Shown: in pieces, positions 23,842-33,226 of the stretch
Layout: every line of letters starts with the position of its first letter
How positions within the stretch are numbered: the first letter of the stretch is position 1
From: Chromatiales bacterium
GTDB lineage: Bacteria > Pseudomonadota > Gammaproteobacteria > Chromatiales > Chromatiaceae
Assembly: GCA_028278145.1 (NCBI GenBank)
Contig: JANQEV010000092.1
Location: 1-42,753, forward strand
Length of the DNA: 42,753 bases
Reading direction: 5' to 3'
The notes under the pieces: generated by a model
Seen by the model: only the letters and a program-made list of their open reading frames with translations
Database searches by the model: none
What the model was told of the DNA's origin: nothing
Translations under genes and position numbers: made by a program

Positions 23842-24915
23842 ATGAGCAAGAAGATTTTGATATTGCCGGGCGACGGCATCGGTCAGGAGATTATGGCCGA
23901 GGCAGTAAAGGTGCTGAACTGCCTGCAACACGACCATGGTTTGGTAGTTGAATTGAACGAGGCGCTGGTGGGCGGTACCGCTTATGATGAGACTGGTTCC
24001 CCCCTGCCGGAGGCCACGCTGGATCTGGCTCGAGAGGCTGATGCGGTGCTGTTGGGTGCCGTGGGTGGAGTCAAATGGGAGTCCCTGGATTATTCGGTAC
24101 GCCCGGAGCGCGGTCTTCTGGGTCTGCGTAAGGAGTTGGGTCTATTTGCCAATCTGCGTCCAGCTATCCTCTATCCGCAGCTGGCAGATGCCTCCACCCT
24201 GAAGCCGGAAGTGGTTTCTGGTCTGGATATTATGATTGTGCGTGAGCTTACCGGTGGTATCTACTTCGGCCAACCGCGTGGGGTCAAGGAGCTGGAGTCT
24301 GGCGAGAAAGAGGGCTTCAATACCCTGGTCTACAGAGAGTCTGAGGTGGATCGTATCGTACGTGTGGCTATGGATATTGCCATGAAACGTAATAAGAGCG
24401 TCTGTTCCGTGGACAAGGCCAACGTCCTGGAGGTTACTGAACTGTGGCGTGATGTGGCGATTAAGGTGGGTGGGGACTACCCGGATGTGGAGCTTTCCCA
24501 CATGTATGTGGACAATGCAGCCATGCAGCTGGTGAAGTGGCCGAAACAGTTTGATGTAATGGTTACCACCAATATGTTCGGCGATATCCTCTCCGACTGC
24601 GCTGCCATGCTTACCGGTTCCATCGGCATGTTGCCTTCCGCCTCCCTGGATGAGAATGGTAAGGGTATGTACGAACCAATCCACGGCTCGGCCCCGGACA
24701 TCGCTGGCAAGGGTGTAGCCAATCCACTGGCCACCATCCTCTCCATTGCCATGATGCTACGCTACTCCCTGGATGAGCCGGCAATGGCGGAGCGAATCGA
24801 ACGGGCGGTGGACAAAGTACTTGATGACGGCCTGCGTACCCAGGACATCATGTCCGATGGCTGTAAAGAGGTGGGAACCGTGGAGATGGGAGACGCGGTG
24901 GTTGCTGCTCTCTGA
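23842..24915 (+). CDS. leuB: 3-isopropylmalate dehydrogenase
   Basis: A 357-residue NAD-dependent beta-decarboxylating dehydrogenase that oxidises 3-isopropylmalate. The N-terminus [22 protein letters not shown], the substrate region [13 protein letters not shown] and the metal/cofactor signature [26 protein letters not shown] are complete. [29 protein letters not shown] marks the nucleotide site. Third gene of the leu run; two hairpins separate it from asd. Confidence 0.98.
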   Translation: MSKKILILPGDGIGQEIMAEAVKVLNCLQHDHGLVVELNEALVGGTAYDETGSPLPEATLDLAREADAVLLGAVGGVKWESLDYSVRPERGLLGLRKELGLFANLRPAILYPQLADASTLKPEVVSGLDIMIVRELTGGIYFGQPRGVKELESGEKEGFNTLVYRESEVDRIVRVAMDIAMKRNKSVCSVDKANVLEVTELWRDVAIKVGGDYPDVELSHMYVDNAAMQLVKWPKQFDVMVTTNMFGDILSDCAAMLTGSIGMLPSASLDENGKGMYEPIHGSAPDIAGKGVANPLATILSIAMMLRYSLDEPAMAERIERAVDKVLDDGLRTQDIMSDGCKEVGTVEMGDAVVAAL

Positions 24916-24920
24916 TTTAA

Positions 24921-24950
24921 GGATCGGAGTCAAGGTGTTGACTCCGACCC
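24921..24950. repeat. REP-like perfect hairpin after leuB
   Basis: CGGAGTCAA (24925-24933), loop GGTG, TTGACTCCG (24938-24946), flanked by GG and CC that extend the stem with one mismatch. No T-run follows directly. Near-identical GGTCGGAGTCAA hairpins are, as I recall, dispersed in many proteobacterial genomes as REP-type elements linked to RAYT transposases. Confidence 0.5.
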
Positions 24951-24973
24951 CAGTTGTTATATGTTTCATAGGT

Positions 24974-25002
24974 GTCTCTGCACATTGCGGAGACCCTTTT
25001 TT
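24974..25002 (+). terminator. Terminator between leuB and asd
   Basis: Stem GTCTCTGC (24974-24981), loop ACATT, GCGGAGAC (24987-24994), one G-T pair, then CC and six T (24997-25002). It should end much of the leu transcript before asd. Confidence 0.8.
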
Positions 25003-25022
25003 ATTTGTGAGTTGATAAGGCA

Positions 25023-26144
25023 ATGAATAAGCGGATAGGTTTTGTTGGATGGCGCGGTATGGTCGGTTCGGTACTGATGGATCGCATGCTGGAGGAGAAG
25101 GATTTTGATCTGATCGATGAGCCGATATTTTTTACCACCTCCCAGGCCGGACAGGCGGGTCCGGATATCGGCAGGGAGATTCCCTTGCTGAAGGATGCCA
25201 ACGACATCAATGAACTCAAAACCATGGATATCATTGTCTCCTGCCAGGGTGGCAGTTACACCAAGGAGGTGTTTCCCAAGCTGCGCTCAGAAGGCTGGGG
25301 TGGTTATTGGATCGATGCCGCCTCCGCCCTGCGTATGGAGAAAGACAGTGTCATCATCCTGGATCCGGTAAACGGTGGACTTATCGACGACGCTGTTAAG
25401 TCTGGAGTAAAAAACTACATCGGTGGCAACTGCACAGTGAGTCTGATGCTGATGGGCCTGGGTGGCCTGTTCCAGAACGATATGATCGAATGGATGACTG
25501 CCATGACCTACCAGGCAGCATCTGGTGCCGGGGCCAAGAATATGCGCGAGTTGCTGGGACAAATGGGCAGTGCCCATGCTTCGGTAGCGCCGTTATTGGA
25601 AGATCCATCATCCGCCATTCTGGATATTGACCGAATTGTGGCCGATAAGCTGCGTAGTGATGACTTCCCAGTGGATAATTTTGGTGTTCCCCTGGCTGGC
25701 AGCCTGATTCCCTGGATTGACACCAAACTGGAGAACGGCCAGAGCCGGGAAGAGTGGAAGGGTGGTGTGGAGACCAACAAGATACTGGGTCGTGAGGATA
25801 ATCCCATTCCAATAGACGGTATCTGTGTGCGTGTTGGCGCCATGCGCTCCCACAGCCAGGCCCTGACCATTAAGCTGAAGCAGGATGTACCACTGGATGA
25901 GATTGAGAATATCCTTGCCACAGCCAACGATTGGGTAAGGGTAGTACCCAACGAACGTGATATCACGGCACAGGATCTGACCCCAGCCAAGGTCACCGGA
26001 ACCCTGGGTGTTCCAGTAGGCAGATTGCGCAAGCTGGCCATGGGTGAAGAGTACCTATCGGCCTTCACCGTGGGTGATCAATTATTGTGGGGTGCTGCGG
26101 AACCACTTCGCAGAATGCTAAGGATCATTCTCCAAGGTTCTTGA
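25023..26144 (+). CDS. asd: Aspartate-semialdehyde dehydrogenase
   Basis: A 373-residue enzyme of the enterobacterial Asd type. It reduces aspartyl phosphate to aspartate semialdehyde with NADPH, feeding lysine/diaminopimelate, threonine and methionine. The nucleotide motif is [17 protein letters not shown], and the catalytic Cys137 lies in [36 protein letters not shown] is the conserved C-terminal substrate region. Position between leuB and fimV is the order known in Pseudomonas. Confidence 0.98.
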   Translation: MNKRIGFVGWRGMVGSVLMDRMLEEKDFDLIDEPIFFTTSQAGQAGPDIGREIPLLKDANDINELKTMDIIVSCQGGSYTKEVFPKLRSEGWGGYWIDAASALRMEKDSVIILDPVNGGLIDDAVKSGVKNYIGGNCTVSLMLMGLGGLFQNDMIEWMTAMTYQAASGAGAKNMRELLGQMGSAHASVAPLLEDPSSAILDIDRIVADKLRSDDFPVDNFGVPLAGSLIPWIDTKLENGQSREEWKGGVETNKILGREDNPIPIDGICVRVGAMRSHSQALTIKLKQDVPLDEIENILATANDWVRVVPNERDITAQDLTPAKVTGTLGVPVGRLRKLAMGEEYLSAFTVGDQLLWGAAEPLRRMLRIILQGS

Positions 26145-26198
26145 CGATCAGTTGTTTTTGCTGTATTAATTTTGGAAAAATCCTATTTGTAAGCTATA

Positions 26199-26242
26199 GT
26201 TAGCGGTGAAATCTTAAGTTCATTCTAAATTTTGCCGCTAAC
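26199..26242. promoter_or_regulatory. Long inverted repeat upstream of fimV
   Basis: GTTAGCGG (26199-26206) and CCGCTAAC (26235-26242) pair perfectly, and the arms extend to 14 bases with two mismatches around a short AT-rich loop. It lies in the 209-base gap between asd and fimV. It may be an asd terminator-like structure or a control element in the fimV leader; no T-run follows. Confidence 0.4.
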
Positions 26243-26353
26243 CGTGGTTAAGGATGCCGGAAAAATATCTGGCAATTAAAAGTACATTTTGGGTTTTTGC
26301 GAAATTACGAACAACAACTGTTCAATAGAAACGGAAGTAGACTGGGGGGAAAC

Positions 26354-29300
26354 ATGGTCCGCAAACTATCTCTGATGTTGGTGCTGACATTGGGGTTTGT
26401 GCCACTTGCTGCACAGGCCCTCGGGTTGGGCGATATTCGTCCAAACTCGGCTCTGAATCAGAAATTTGATGCCGAAATCAAGCTGACATCTGTGGCTAAG
26501 GGACAGATTGATGATGTTCGAGTTTCCATGGCATCGGATGCAGCCTTCAAGCGATCAGGGGTCGATCGCATATATCTACTTTCCAAGCTGCGCTTTAAGC
26601 CTCAACTTAAGTCGGATGGTACTGCAATCATTCGGGTTACCAGTAGTGAACCTATAAGAGAGCCCTTTCTAAACTTTCTGATTGAGGTCAATTGGCCCAA
26701 GGGTCGACTGGTGCGGGAATATACCGTCCTGTTGGATCCGCCGGTTACCCTGGAGCGTAAGCCGGCTCCAATACAGGCACCTACCATCACCAGGGAGATC
26801 GTAACCCCTCCGAAACCGCAACCGAAACCACAAGCCCCAGCCAAGCCAATGGTGAAACGGGCCATAAAGCTGGCACCCAGCGTACATCCTGCTTACACAG
26901 GTGCCCTGGATGAAGTAAAAGTTAAAAAGAACGCCTCCCTATGGGTAATTGCCAGAAAGCATAAGCACCCTGGGGTTGATCAACACCGCATGATGATGGC
27001 TATTTATCACGCCAATCCGCATGCCTTTATTAAGAACAATATAAATCGTCTCAAGAAAGGGGCCATCCTGCGTATTCCCAATAAGGCAGATATCCTGGCC
27101 CTGGAGAAGAGAGAAGCGCAAAGAGAGTACAAGCATCATGTAGAGGCCTGGCATGCAGATACCGAGATTGTAAGACCAGATCCAGGTCCACTACCTGAGC
27201 CAGCCCCGGAACCTGAGGTTATGCCAGAACCAGAGCCTGAAGTGCAGCAGGCCGAGGCTATGGAGCCGGAAGCTCCAGCAGAGGAGGCGCCTGCTGAGGT
27301 TCCTGCTGAGGCAGAACCCGTAGTGGCGGAAGAGGCAGCACCAGAGCCGGATGGCGAACTGAAGATTGCAACTGCCAGACCGGAAGGAGAGGGTGAAGCC
27401 GGACCAAGTGAAGACAGTGAAGCTGACAAGACCATCGCCAGGTTGAAGCAGGAACTGATGATCATGGAAGAGGACTCGGAAAGAGCCCGTGGCGAAGGTG
27501 AGGAACTGGCATCAAGGGTAGATGATCTTGAGAACCAGTTGGAAGATATTGAGCGTCTCCTCGAGCTCAAGAGCGAGCAGTTGGCGAATATGCAGGCAGC
27601 CCTGGCACGCAGTAAAGAAGAGCAGGGTTTTCTTGAGAAGAGCAACAAGCGACTTAAAGGTCAATTGGAGCGCAGCAGAGAAGAAGCTGCATCTGCACCG
27701 GCACCTGCTATGGAGGAAACTGCTCCTGAGGCAGTCAAGGAAGAGCCTGAAACAGAGATCGTGATGGAGGAAGAGCCCAAGGAAGAGGCCAAACCGGAGC
27801 CTATGGCTGAAGAGACCATGGAAGAGGCGAAGCCAGAGCCTATGGCAGAAGAGCCCATGGAAGAGGCCAAGCCGGAACCTATGGTTGAAGAGCCAAGTCA
27901 GGAGTCAGTGGTCCAGCCGATAGAAGAGGCGGAGACGCAACCGGTCCAGCCGGTAGCTGAACCACCCAAGAAAGAGCGGCCGCAGGAGCCTGGTCTGCTG
28001 GATGAGATGATGGATAATCCAACCATGCTCGGGGTCGTAGTGGGTGTGATCATTATCCTGCTGGCACTGGGGTGGATCCTGCTGAGCCGTAAACGCACCA
28101 ATGCTACAGATTTTCAGGAAAGTATCCTGCTGAATACTCTACAGGATGAGCAGGAAAGCGTTCTGGACGAGCCAGCTGACATCCGGGCCCATACAGAAGA
28201 GACATCATTCCTGAGTGACTTTTCGCCCAGCGATATTGATGCCCTGCAGGATGAGACCGGTGAAGTGGATCCGTTATCAGAGGCAGACGTATATATTGCC
28301 TATGGACGTTATCAGCAGGCTGAAGAGCTGATCAGGCAAGCTATCGAAAAAGAGCCAGAGAGAAGTGTTCTGAAGTACAAGCTATTTGAAATTCTGTATG
28401 CCGTTAAGAATACAGACAGTTTCATCGCTCTGGCTGAAGAGAGTGCAGGTACCCCAGTGGAGACAAGTGATAATGAATCTTGGGGTAAAGTCCTGTCTAT
28501 GGGTAAGATGCTATCGCCTGAACACGCTATGTTTGCAGGTGCTGATGATATGTCAGCTGATGATGATCTGTTTACTTTAGATGACGATCTGTTGGATGAA
28601 GAGCTGGACGAGAATGATTTTGCCGATCTAGATGCAACTCTGACCCAGGCTGATTTTAGTGTTGATCAGGAGGCATCTGAGGAGGAGGTAGAGTCTGAAT
28701 CAGAAGCCGAAGCTGAATCCGAAGTCGATTTTGAAATTGAAGCTGAAGCTGAAGCAGTTGCTGAAGCAGGGGAAGATATAATCGAACTGGACGATGATCT
28801 GCTGGATGAGGAACTGTTGAATCTGTCCAATGAGTTGGGTGAGGCAGACACAGCGATAGAAGACACGGCTCTTGATCTGGATGATACCGTTACTGAGTTG
28901 GAGACCAGCCTGGATCAAGACTCACTGAGCATTGCCCTGGATGAACTTGAGGGTCTAGATGGTCAGGAAGCTTCATCTGAGCAACCTGAGGGAGAACAGG
29001 AAGCAGAAGATGATCTTATGCTTTCATTGGCTGACCTGGAGGATGAATCAGAAAAGACTGTGCTGTCCCTGCAACAGGATGCAGGCACAGATCAGGATGC
29101 TGCAGAAGAGTCTGCTACAGAGCTTGAACTGGATATGACTGATACACAGTCCTCTCTGGAAGAGGAGTTATTAGCCAACGAGATGGAAGAGACGGTAATC
29201 GATTTTCCTGAAGACAAAGCAGGCAAGGCTGAGTATGAGTTGGATGATCCAATGGCAGAGTTGGATTCTGCTGAGGACAGTAGTGAACTTGAAGATCTGG

Positions 29301-29482
29301 AGTTTGATATATCTCCCCAGGAAGATATGCAGGACGAGGTGAAAACCAAGCTTGATCTGGCTCGTGCCTACGCTGAAATGGGTGATAAGGATGGAGCTAT
29401 AGATATCCTGGAAGAGGTGTTGAGTGAGGGTGATGAAACCCAAAAACAGGAAGCAGAGCAGATAAAGGAATCACTCAGCTAG
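26354..29482 (+). CDS. fimV: FimV/HubP-like polar hub protein
   Basis: About 1042 residues from the ATG at 26354, chosen for the strong ribosome site GGGGGGAAAC and the signal peptide that follows (VRKLSLMLVLTLGFVPLAAQA). An upstream in-frame TTG at 26297 is rejected. The FimV N-terminal domain (LGLGDIRPNSALNQKFDAEIKL) is followed by a Pro-rich linker and a LysM-type peptidoglycan-binding region (VKKNASLWVIARKH...GAILRIPNK, about 191-248). Then come an acidic coiled coil, one transmembrane helix (MLGVVVGVIIILLALGWILL), a long acidic cytoplasmic part and the C-terminal FimV/TPR domain (KLDLARAYAEMGDKDGAIDILEEVL). FimV organises the cell pole, type IV pili and chemotaxis. Confidence 0.95.
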   Translation: MVRKLSLMLVLTLGFVPLAAQALGLGDIRPNSALNQKFDAEIKLTSVAKGQIDDVRVSMASDAAFKRSGVDRIYLLSKLRFKPQLKSDGTAIIRVTSSEPIREPFLNFLIEVNWPKGRLVREYTVLLDPPVTLERKPAPIQAPTITREIVTPPKPQPKPQAPAKPMVKRAIKLAPSVHPAYTGALDEVKVKKNASLWVIARKHKHPGVDQHRMMMAIYHANPHAFIKNNINRLKKGAILRIPNKADILALEKREAQREYKHHVEAWHADTEIVRPDPGPLPEPAPEPEVMPEPEPEVQQAEAMEPEAPAEEAPAEVPAEAEPVVAEEAAPEPDGELKIATARPEGEGEAGPSEDSEADKTIARLKQELMIMEEDSERARGEGEELASRVDDLENQLEDIERLLELKSEQLANMQAALARSKEEQGFLEKSNKRLKGQLERSREEAASAPAPAMEETAPEAVKEEPETEIVMEEEPKEEAKPEPMAEETMEEAKPEPMAEEPMEEAKPEPMVEEPSQESVVQPIEEAETQPVQPVAEPPKKERPQEPGLLDEMMDNPTMLGVVVGVIIILLALGWILLSRKRTNATDFQESILLNTLQDEQESVLDEPADIRAHTEETSFLSDFSPSDIDALQDETGEVDPLSEADVYIAYGRYQQAEELIRQAIEKEPERSVLKYKLFEILYAVKNTDSFIALAEESAGTPVETSDNESWGKVLSMGKMLSPEHAMFAGADDMSADDDLFTLDDDLLDEELDENDFADLDATLTQADFSVDQEASEEEVESESEAEAESEVDFEIEAEAEAVAEAGEDIIELDDDLLDEELLNLSNELGEADTAIEDTALDLDDTVTELETSLDQDSLSIALDELEGLDGQEASSEQPEGEQEAEDDLMLSLADLEDESEKTVLSLQQDAGTDQDAAEESATELELDMTDTQSSLEEELLANEMEETVIDFPEDKAGKAEYELDDPMAELDSAEDSSELEDLEFDISPQEDMQDEVKTKLDLARAYAEMGDKDGAIDILEEVLSEGDETQKQEAEQIKESLS
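27782..27895 (+). repeat. In-frame 39-bp tandem repeat inside fimV
   Basis: Nearly three copies of a 39-base unit (27782-27820, 27821-27859, 27860-27895) encode the 13-residue unit EEAKPEPMAEEPM with small changes. The repeat keeps frame, so copy-number change would alter linker length without breaking the protein. Confidence 0.85.
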
Positions 29483-29514
29483 TCTAGAAAAATAGTAAGA
29501 CTAAGCAGTACCAT

Positions 29515-29549
29515 AGAGAGGCGCACCACGGTGCGTCTCTCTGCGTTTT
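29515..29549 (+). terminator. Terminator between fimV and truA
   Basis: A hairpin at 29515-29542, GAGAGGCGCA paired with TGCGTCTCTC around CCACGG, with one G-T pair, followed by TGCGTTTT. It lies 32 bases after the fimV stop and 22 bases before the truA start. Confidence 0.8.
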
Positions 29550-29570
29550 AAAATGGGTTAAAGAGGTCAA

Positions 29571-30368
29571 GTGAATCATATGCGTTATGCGGTAGGGGTA
29601 GAATATGACGGTACCGCTTTTCATGGGTGGCAGATCCAGGTTGGGGTGAATACCGTCCAGGAGCAGCTGCAGAACGCCCTGTCACGTGTCGCAAATCACC
29701 CGATTTCTGTGCAGTGTGCCGGCCGTACTGATGCTGGTGTGCATGCCCTGGCCCAGGTGGTTCATTTTGATTCTGCAGCAACGCGTACAGCCAGGAACTG
29801 GCTGCTAGGCACTAACGTAAATCTGCCTGATGATGTAAATATTAACTGGATTAAGCCAGTAGCAGATGATTTTCATGCCAGGTTTTCAGCCATAAGCCGT
29901 AGTTATAAATATGTAATCTACAATGGTGAAACCAGATCATCTGTCTGGCGTAACCGGGCGGTATGGGAACGACGTCAGCTTGATCTTGGGCGGATGCAAG
30001 CTGCGGCAAAGTCTCTGATCGGAACCCACGATTTTTCTTCATTCAGGGCGATTGCATGCCAAGCAAAAAGTCCAATACGTACTCTAGACAAACTGGAACT
30101 GTCCCGTAGTGGGAATATGATTTTGCTAGAACTCTCTGCCAATGCTTTTTTGCATCACATGGTACGAAATATTGCTGGTGTATTGATTGCCATCGGTTGT
30201 GGCGATAGACCCATCGACTGGGCCAGAGACGTACTCGAGCATAAAGATCGTACTCTGGGTGGGGTAACTGCTCCAGCTCAGGGGCTATATCTGACAGCAG
30301 TGGGATATCCGCCCGAATTTGGTCTGCAAGAGCTTGAGGCTGAAGTAGGAATTCCTGGTATTATCTGA
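29571..30368 (+). CDS. truA: tRNA pseudouridine(38-40) synthase TruA
   Basis: A 265-residue TruA. It converts uridines 38-40 of the tRNA anticodon stem-loop to pseudouridine. The catalytic Asp54 lies in CAGRTDAGVHALAQVVHFD. YAVGVEYDGTAFHGWQIQ at the N-terminus and LSANAFLHHMVRNIAGVLIAIG near the end are characteristic. The start is GTG at 29571 after AGAGG; an ATG three codons on (29580) is an alternative. It is preceded by a fimV terminator. Confidence 0.97.
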   Translation: MNHMRYAVGVEYDGTAFHGWQIQVGVNTVQEQLQNALSRVANHPISVQCAGRTDAGVHALAQVVHFDSAATRTARNWLLGTNVNLPDDVNINWIKPVADDFHARFSAISRSYKYVIYNGETRSSVWRNRAVWERRQLDLGRMQAAAKSLIGTHDFSSFRAIACQAKSPIRTLDKLELSRSGNMILLELSANAFLHHMVRNIAGVLIAIGCGDRPIDWARDVLEHKDRTLGGVTAPAQGLYLTAVGYPPEFGLQELEAEVGIPGII

Positions 30369-30698
30369 CTATGCAATAGCTCCTCGCACCATAATGCAGA
30401 TTAGTATTTGGGAAATTTATTCTTGTCTTTTATTTACCATCGATTAGACATATGCTTATATCTGTTATAGCTATCGAGTTATATGTGTACTGAGTAGTCT
30501 CTTATTTCCAATAGTTTCAATAGCATACTCAGTATTCGTGATTTTCAATCGTATGCTGCAGTTCTTGTATGGATAATGCCTGGATACTCTAGGTTTCAGG
30601 GTGTCCTGTAATATTAAGAATGGATTAGAATTTAGGCAGGGATGCTTCATTAATCGGGCCGTTAAAGTGACAAGTTGAACTTGTCAGGAGTGTCTTAC
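30369..30698. other. 330-base intergenic region, no gene seen
   Basis: AT-rich, with many stops in all frames. It must hold the promoter for the following large gene, but I could not single out a convincing -35/-10 pair. No tRNA, small RNA fold with a T-run, or repeat element was recognised. Confidence 0.5.
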
Positions 30699-32414
30699 AT
30701 GGGTCAGAGTTGCGACCTCAATTTTCCACTGCCAGAACAAAAGAGCAAAAACAGAGGCAAGAGAAAGCTGGAGCTTGAGAGATTCAGGGATATCCTGAGC
30801 AATTTGCCCTATGGTGACCAAGAGCGGGCGGCCCGGGAGTTATTTAACATTCTCCACCGTTTTAACCGGATCCAATTCAGCACAGATGAGCGCCTGGCCT
30901 TGCTGCAGCAGATTGAAGAGCCGGCCATGCAAATCCTCAATGGTTTGCAAGAGAAGATAAAGGACTTGGCGGCCCCCATACGACGGCAGGAAGAACGGAT
31001 TTCCAAGGTGTTAGTAGGGGCGCATTTTGAACTTGCCCTGTCCTATCGTTGTATACTGATTAAGCCACCGGTGAAAGGTATGTTGCGCCATATTGACCGT
31101 GATGCTATGGCCAATTGTCTACGTCTTTCCATCCACCACCTGGGTGAGGTATTAAGGACAAAATACAATGCACTGAATAATCCTGGCGGCACTATCTGGA
31201 GCTATGTCTACTCACTTTTTGCCTGTGCCTATGAGTTGGGGATACACCATACTCTCTTACCATCCTTGCCCTGGTGTCGATCAAACACGGTGGAGGATGT
31301 CTTCAAATCAATTGTACTGCTGGCGATGAGTTCACCACTTACCATGCGTGGATCCTACTTCAATGATCTGTATCAGCTTGCACCTGAACTTGCAGCCCAT
31401 ATGGAGTTGGGCAAGATTCGTTGCGGGGAAGGCTATAGCAATCTGGCTACTTTCAATCTTTCTGCAACTGAGCCACCCAAGAAACAGATCATGTCAGGTT
31501 GTGACTCCTGTGGTAATGCAACCAACTGTTTTACCCTGGGTACTGAGCCTCTGGTGGACTATATCAAGCAGCAACTTGAGTTGGGTAAAAGCAGTGAACA
31601 ACCGACATCCTTGCAGCAGTTTTTACAGGAACAATACCAGCTGGATGGTCTGTTACGTAACCTTGATGGCTCTGGTAAGGCTGATCACTCAGAGCGTGTT
31701 GCAGGAGCGGATTTTTCTGTGGAAGTCGTGGTTGGTTTTAATACGGCGTATCAGATTCTTAGCCAGGACAACCTGGAATCCATCGCTGGTACGGCAGAAG
31801 ATATTATGGTTGAGGATGCTGACAAGTGGACCCATTCCGGAATTGGGTGTGGCGAGGAGCGGCGTTCCGACTGTATGGTACTGAACCACAGTAATGGAGG
31901 CTACTGCCTCTATGTTGATGCCAATGAAAAGTTTCATCTGTGGGTTGGAGAGTTGGCCATTGTACGGGAGTCAAACAGCACTATCTGGAGGCCTGCTGTT
32001 ATAAGTTGGGTTAGTGGAAGTAAAGGGCGCATGGATTTTGGTGTGAAATTGTTGAGTGAAAATGCCACCACTGGTGTATTGCGCCCTATCTATAACAATA
32101 GTGTAGATGGCGCGGTTAATTGCCTGTTGTTGGCAGATGATAGGGCTATTGGACCCCCTGCCAGGGTTGTTACTGCATCCTGTGATATATCCAAGGGTGA
32201 TGCTTTGCTGGTCAAGTCAGAAGGCAAGGATTACAACCTGTCTGTCAGCCATATTATGACCAAGACCAAGGGTTATGCTGAATTTCAATGTGACTGTAAA
32301 GATATGCAGGATAATACCCTGGAGGATAGAAACAGGGCAGAGGTTGATGATGATGTACCGGAATCAGATCTGGAACAGGAAACAGATTTTGACTCCCTAT
32401 GGAATAAATTATAA
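30699..32414 (+). CDS. Large conserved cytoplasmic protein with possible PilZ-like C-terminal domain
   Basis: About 571 residues from the ATG at 30699, preceded by AGGAG; a TTG at 30675 in frame would add eight. There is no signal peptide or transmembrane helix. Residues 1-250 are rich in helix-forming sequence without a known motif. A CDSCGNATNC cluster (Cys 268, 271, 277) could bind metal. From about 385, the pattern RRSDCMVLNHSNGGYCLYV...HLWVGELAIVRE...WRPAVISWVSG...MDFGVKLL resembles a PilZ beta-barrel, with NHSNGG matching N-x-S-x-x-G (396-401). The acidic tail ends ETDFDSLWNKL. It lies between truA and trpF, where the usual gene order has nothing. Function unknown. Confidence 0.75.
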   Translation: MGQSCDLNFPLPEQKSKNRGKRKLELERFRDILSNLPYGDQERAARELFNILHRFNRIQFSTDERLALLQQIEEPAMQILNGLQEKIKDLAAPIRRQEERISKVLVGAHFELALSYRCILIKPPVKGMLRHIDRDAMANCLRLSIHHLGEVLRTKYNALNNPGGTIWSYVYSLFACAYELGIHHTLLPSLPWCRSNTVEDVFKSIVLLAMSSPLTMRGSYFNDLYQLAPELAAHMELGKIRCGEGYSNLATFNLSATEPPKKQIMSGCDSCGNATNCFTLGTEPLVDYIKQQLELGKSSEQPTSLQQFLQEQYQLDGLLRNLDGSGKADHSERVAGADFSVEVVVGFNTAYQILSQDNLESIAGTAEDIMVEDADKWTHSGIGCGEERRSDCMVLNHSNGGYCLYVDANEKFHLWVGELAIVRESNSTIWRPAVISWVSGSKGRMDFGVKLLSENATTGVLRPIYNNSVDGAVNCLLLADDRAIGPPARVVTASCDISKGDALLVKSEGKDYNLSVSHIMTKTKGYAEFQCDCKDMQDNTLEDRNRAEVDDDVPESDLEQETDFDSLWNKL

Positions 32415-32486
32415 AGAGCATCTGGCTGACTAACTTAGGCCATTACTCGGGTTTTTCTCACCATCAGTGAATTTGGCTGCAACATA

Positions 32487-32514
32487 TTGATAATCAGGCT
32501 TATTAATCTATATT
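32487..32514 (+). promoter_or_regulatory. Putative sigma70 promoter for trpFBA
   Basis: TTGATA (32487-32492), a 16-base spacer and TATATT (32509-32514), each hexamer one base from consensus. The start site would be about 80 bases before trpF. The leader shows no Trp-rich peptide or terminator hairpin, so attenuation is not supported. Confidence 0.55.
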
Positions 32515-32602
32515 TTTTCCACCATATTGAACTCTTTTAATTGCATGCAAATCATCTAAAGACCTTTCTCAAACTGGGCTGATCCTGTATCTTTAGCGCC
32601 CT

Positions 32603-33226
32603 ATGAGAACAAGGGTGAAAATCTGCGGTATTACCAATCCCCAAGACGCACAGACAGCGGTATCTTTGGGTGCAGATGCCTTGGGTCTGGTGTTTTATCC
32701 ACCCAGCCCCAGGGCTGTCACTATTGAGCAGGCTGTGGCTGTAGTACGCAACATGCCTCCATTTGTCACCCTGGTGGGTTTGTTTGTAAATGAGGAGCGG
32801 GACAAGATTGAGCAAATCCTGTCCCAAGTCCCTATTGATCTGCTGCAGTTCCATGGTGATGAGTCTCCCGATGAGTGTGACAGATACAGCCGCCCCTATA
32901 TCAAGGCGATCAGGATGCGTGAGGGAGTGGACCTGCACTCTGAGCGCGAAAGGTATGCAACGGCCGCCGGATTGTTACTGGATACCTACCGTAAGGGAAC
33001 TCCTGGTGGCACCGGAGACAGCTTTGACTGGGATGTAATTCCAGATGATCTGGCTGGATCCATAATACTGGCAGGTGGATTGTCGCCAGACAATGTCACA
33101 GGGGCGATTCAACAGGTCAGACCCTATGCGGTGGATGTAAGCGGAGGAGTGGAGAAGGAGAAGGGCATCAAGGATCAAGACAAGGTTTCGGCATTTATGC
33201 GAGGAGTAGAACGTGCCAACAGATGA
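32603..33226 (+). CDS. trpF: Phosphoribosylanthranilate isomerase
   Basis: A 207-residue TIM-barrel enzyme, third step of the tryptophan branch after anthranilate. The catalytic pair is visible: Cys8 in RVKICGIT and Asp127 in [21 protein letters not shown] and [30 protein letters not shown] are the phosphate-binding regions. Its end overlaps the trpB start by 14 bases, suggesting coupled translation. Confidence 0.97.
   Translation: MRTRVKICGITNPQDAQTAVSLGADALGLVFYPPSPRAVTIEQAVAVVRNMPPFVTLVGLFVNEERDKIEQILSQVPIDLLQFHGDESPDECDRYSRPYIKAIRMREGVDLHSERERYATAAGLLLDTYRKGTPGGTGDSFDWDVIPDDLAGSIILAGGLSPDNVTGAIQQVRPYAVDVSGGVEKEKGIKDQDKVSAFMRGVERANR

Noticed and set aside
26297..26353. An earlier TTG start for fimV
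   Set aside because: The extra 19 residues would bury the signal peptide, and a much better ribosome site precedes the ATG at 26354.
30369..30698. A sigma54 site in the region before the large unknown gene
   Set aside because: The nearest match, around CGCACCATAATGCA, lacks the essential GG at -24.
32515..32602. A tryptophan attenuator before trpF
   Set aside because: No short peptide with Trp codons, no competing hairpins and no T-run terminator were found.
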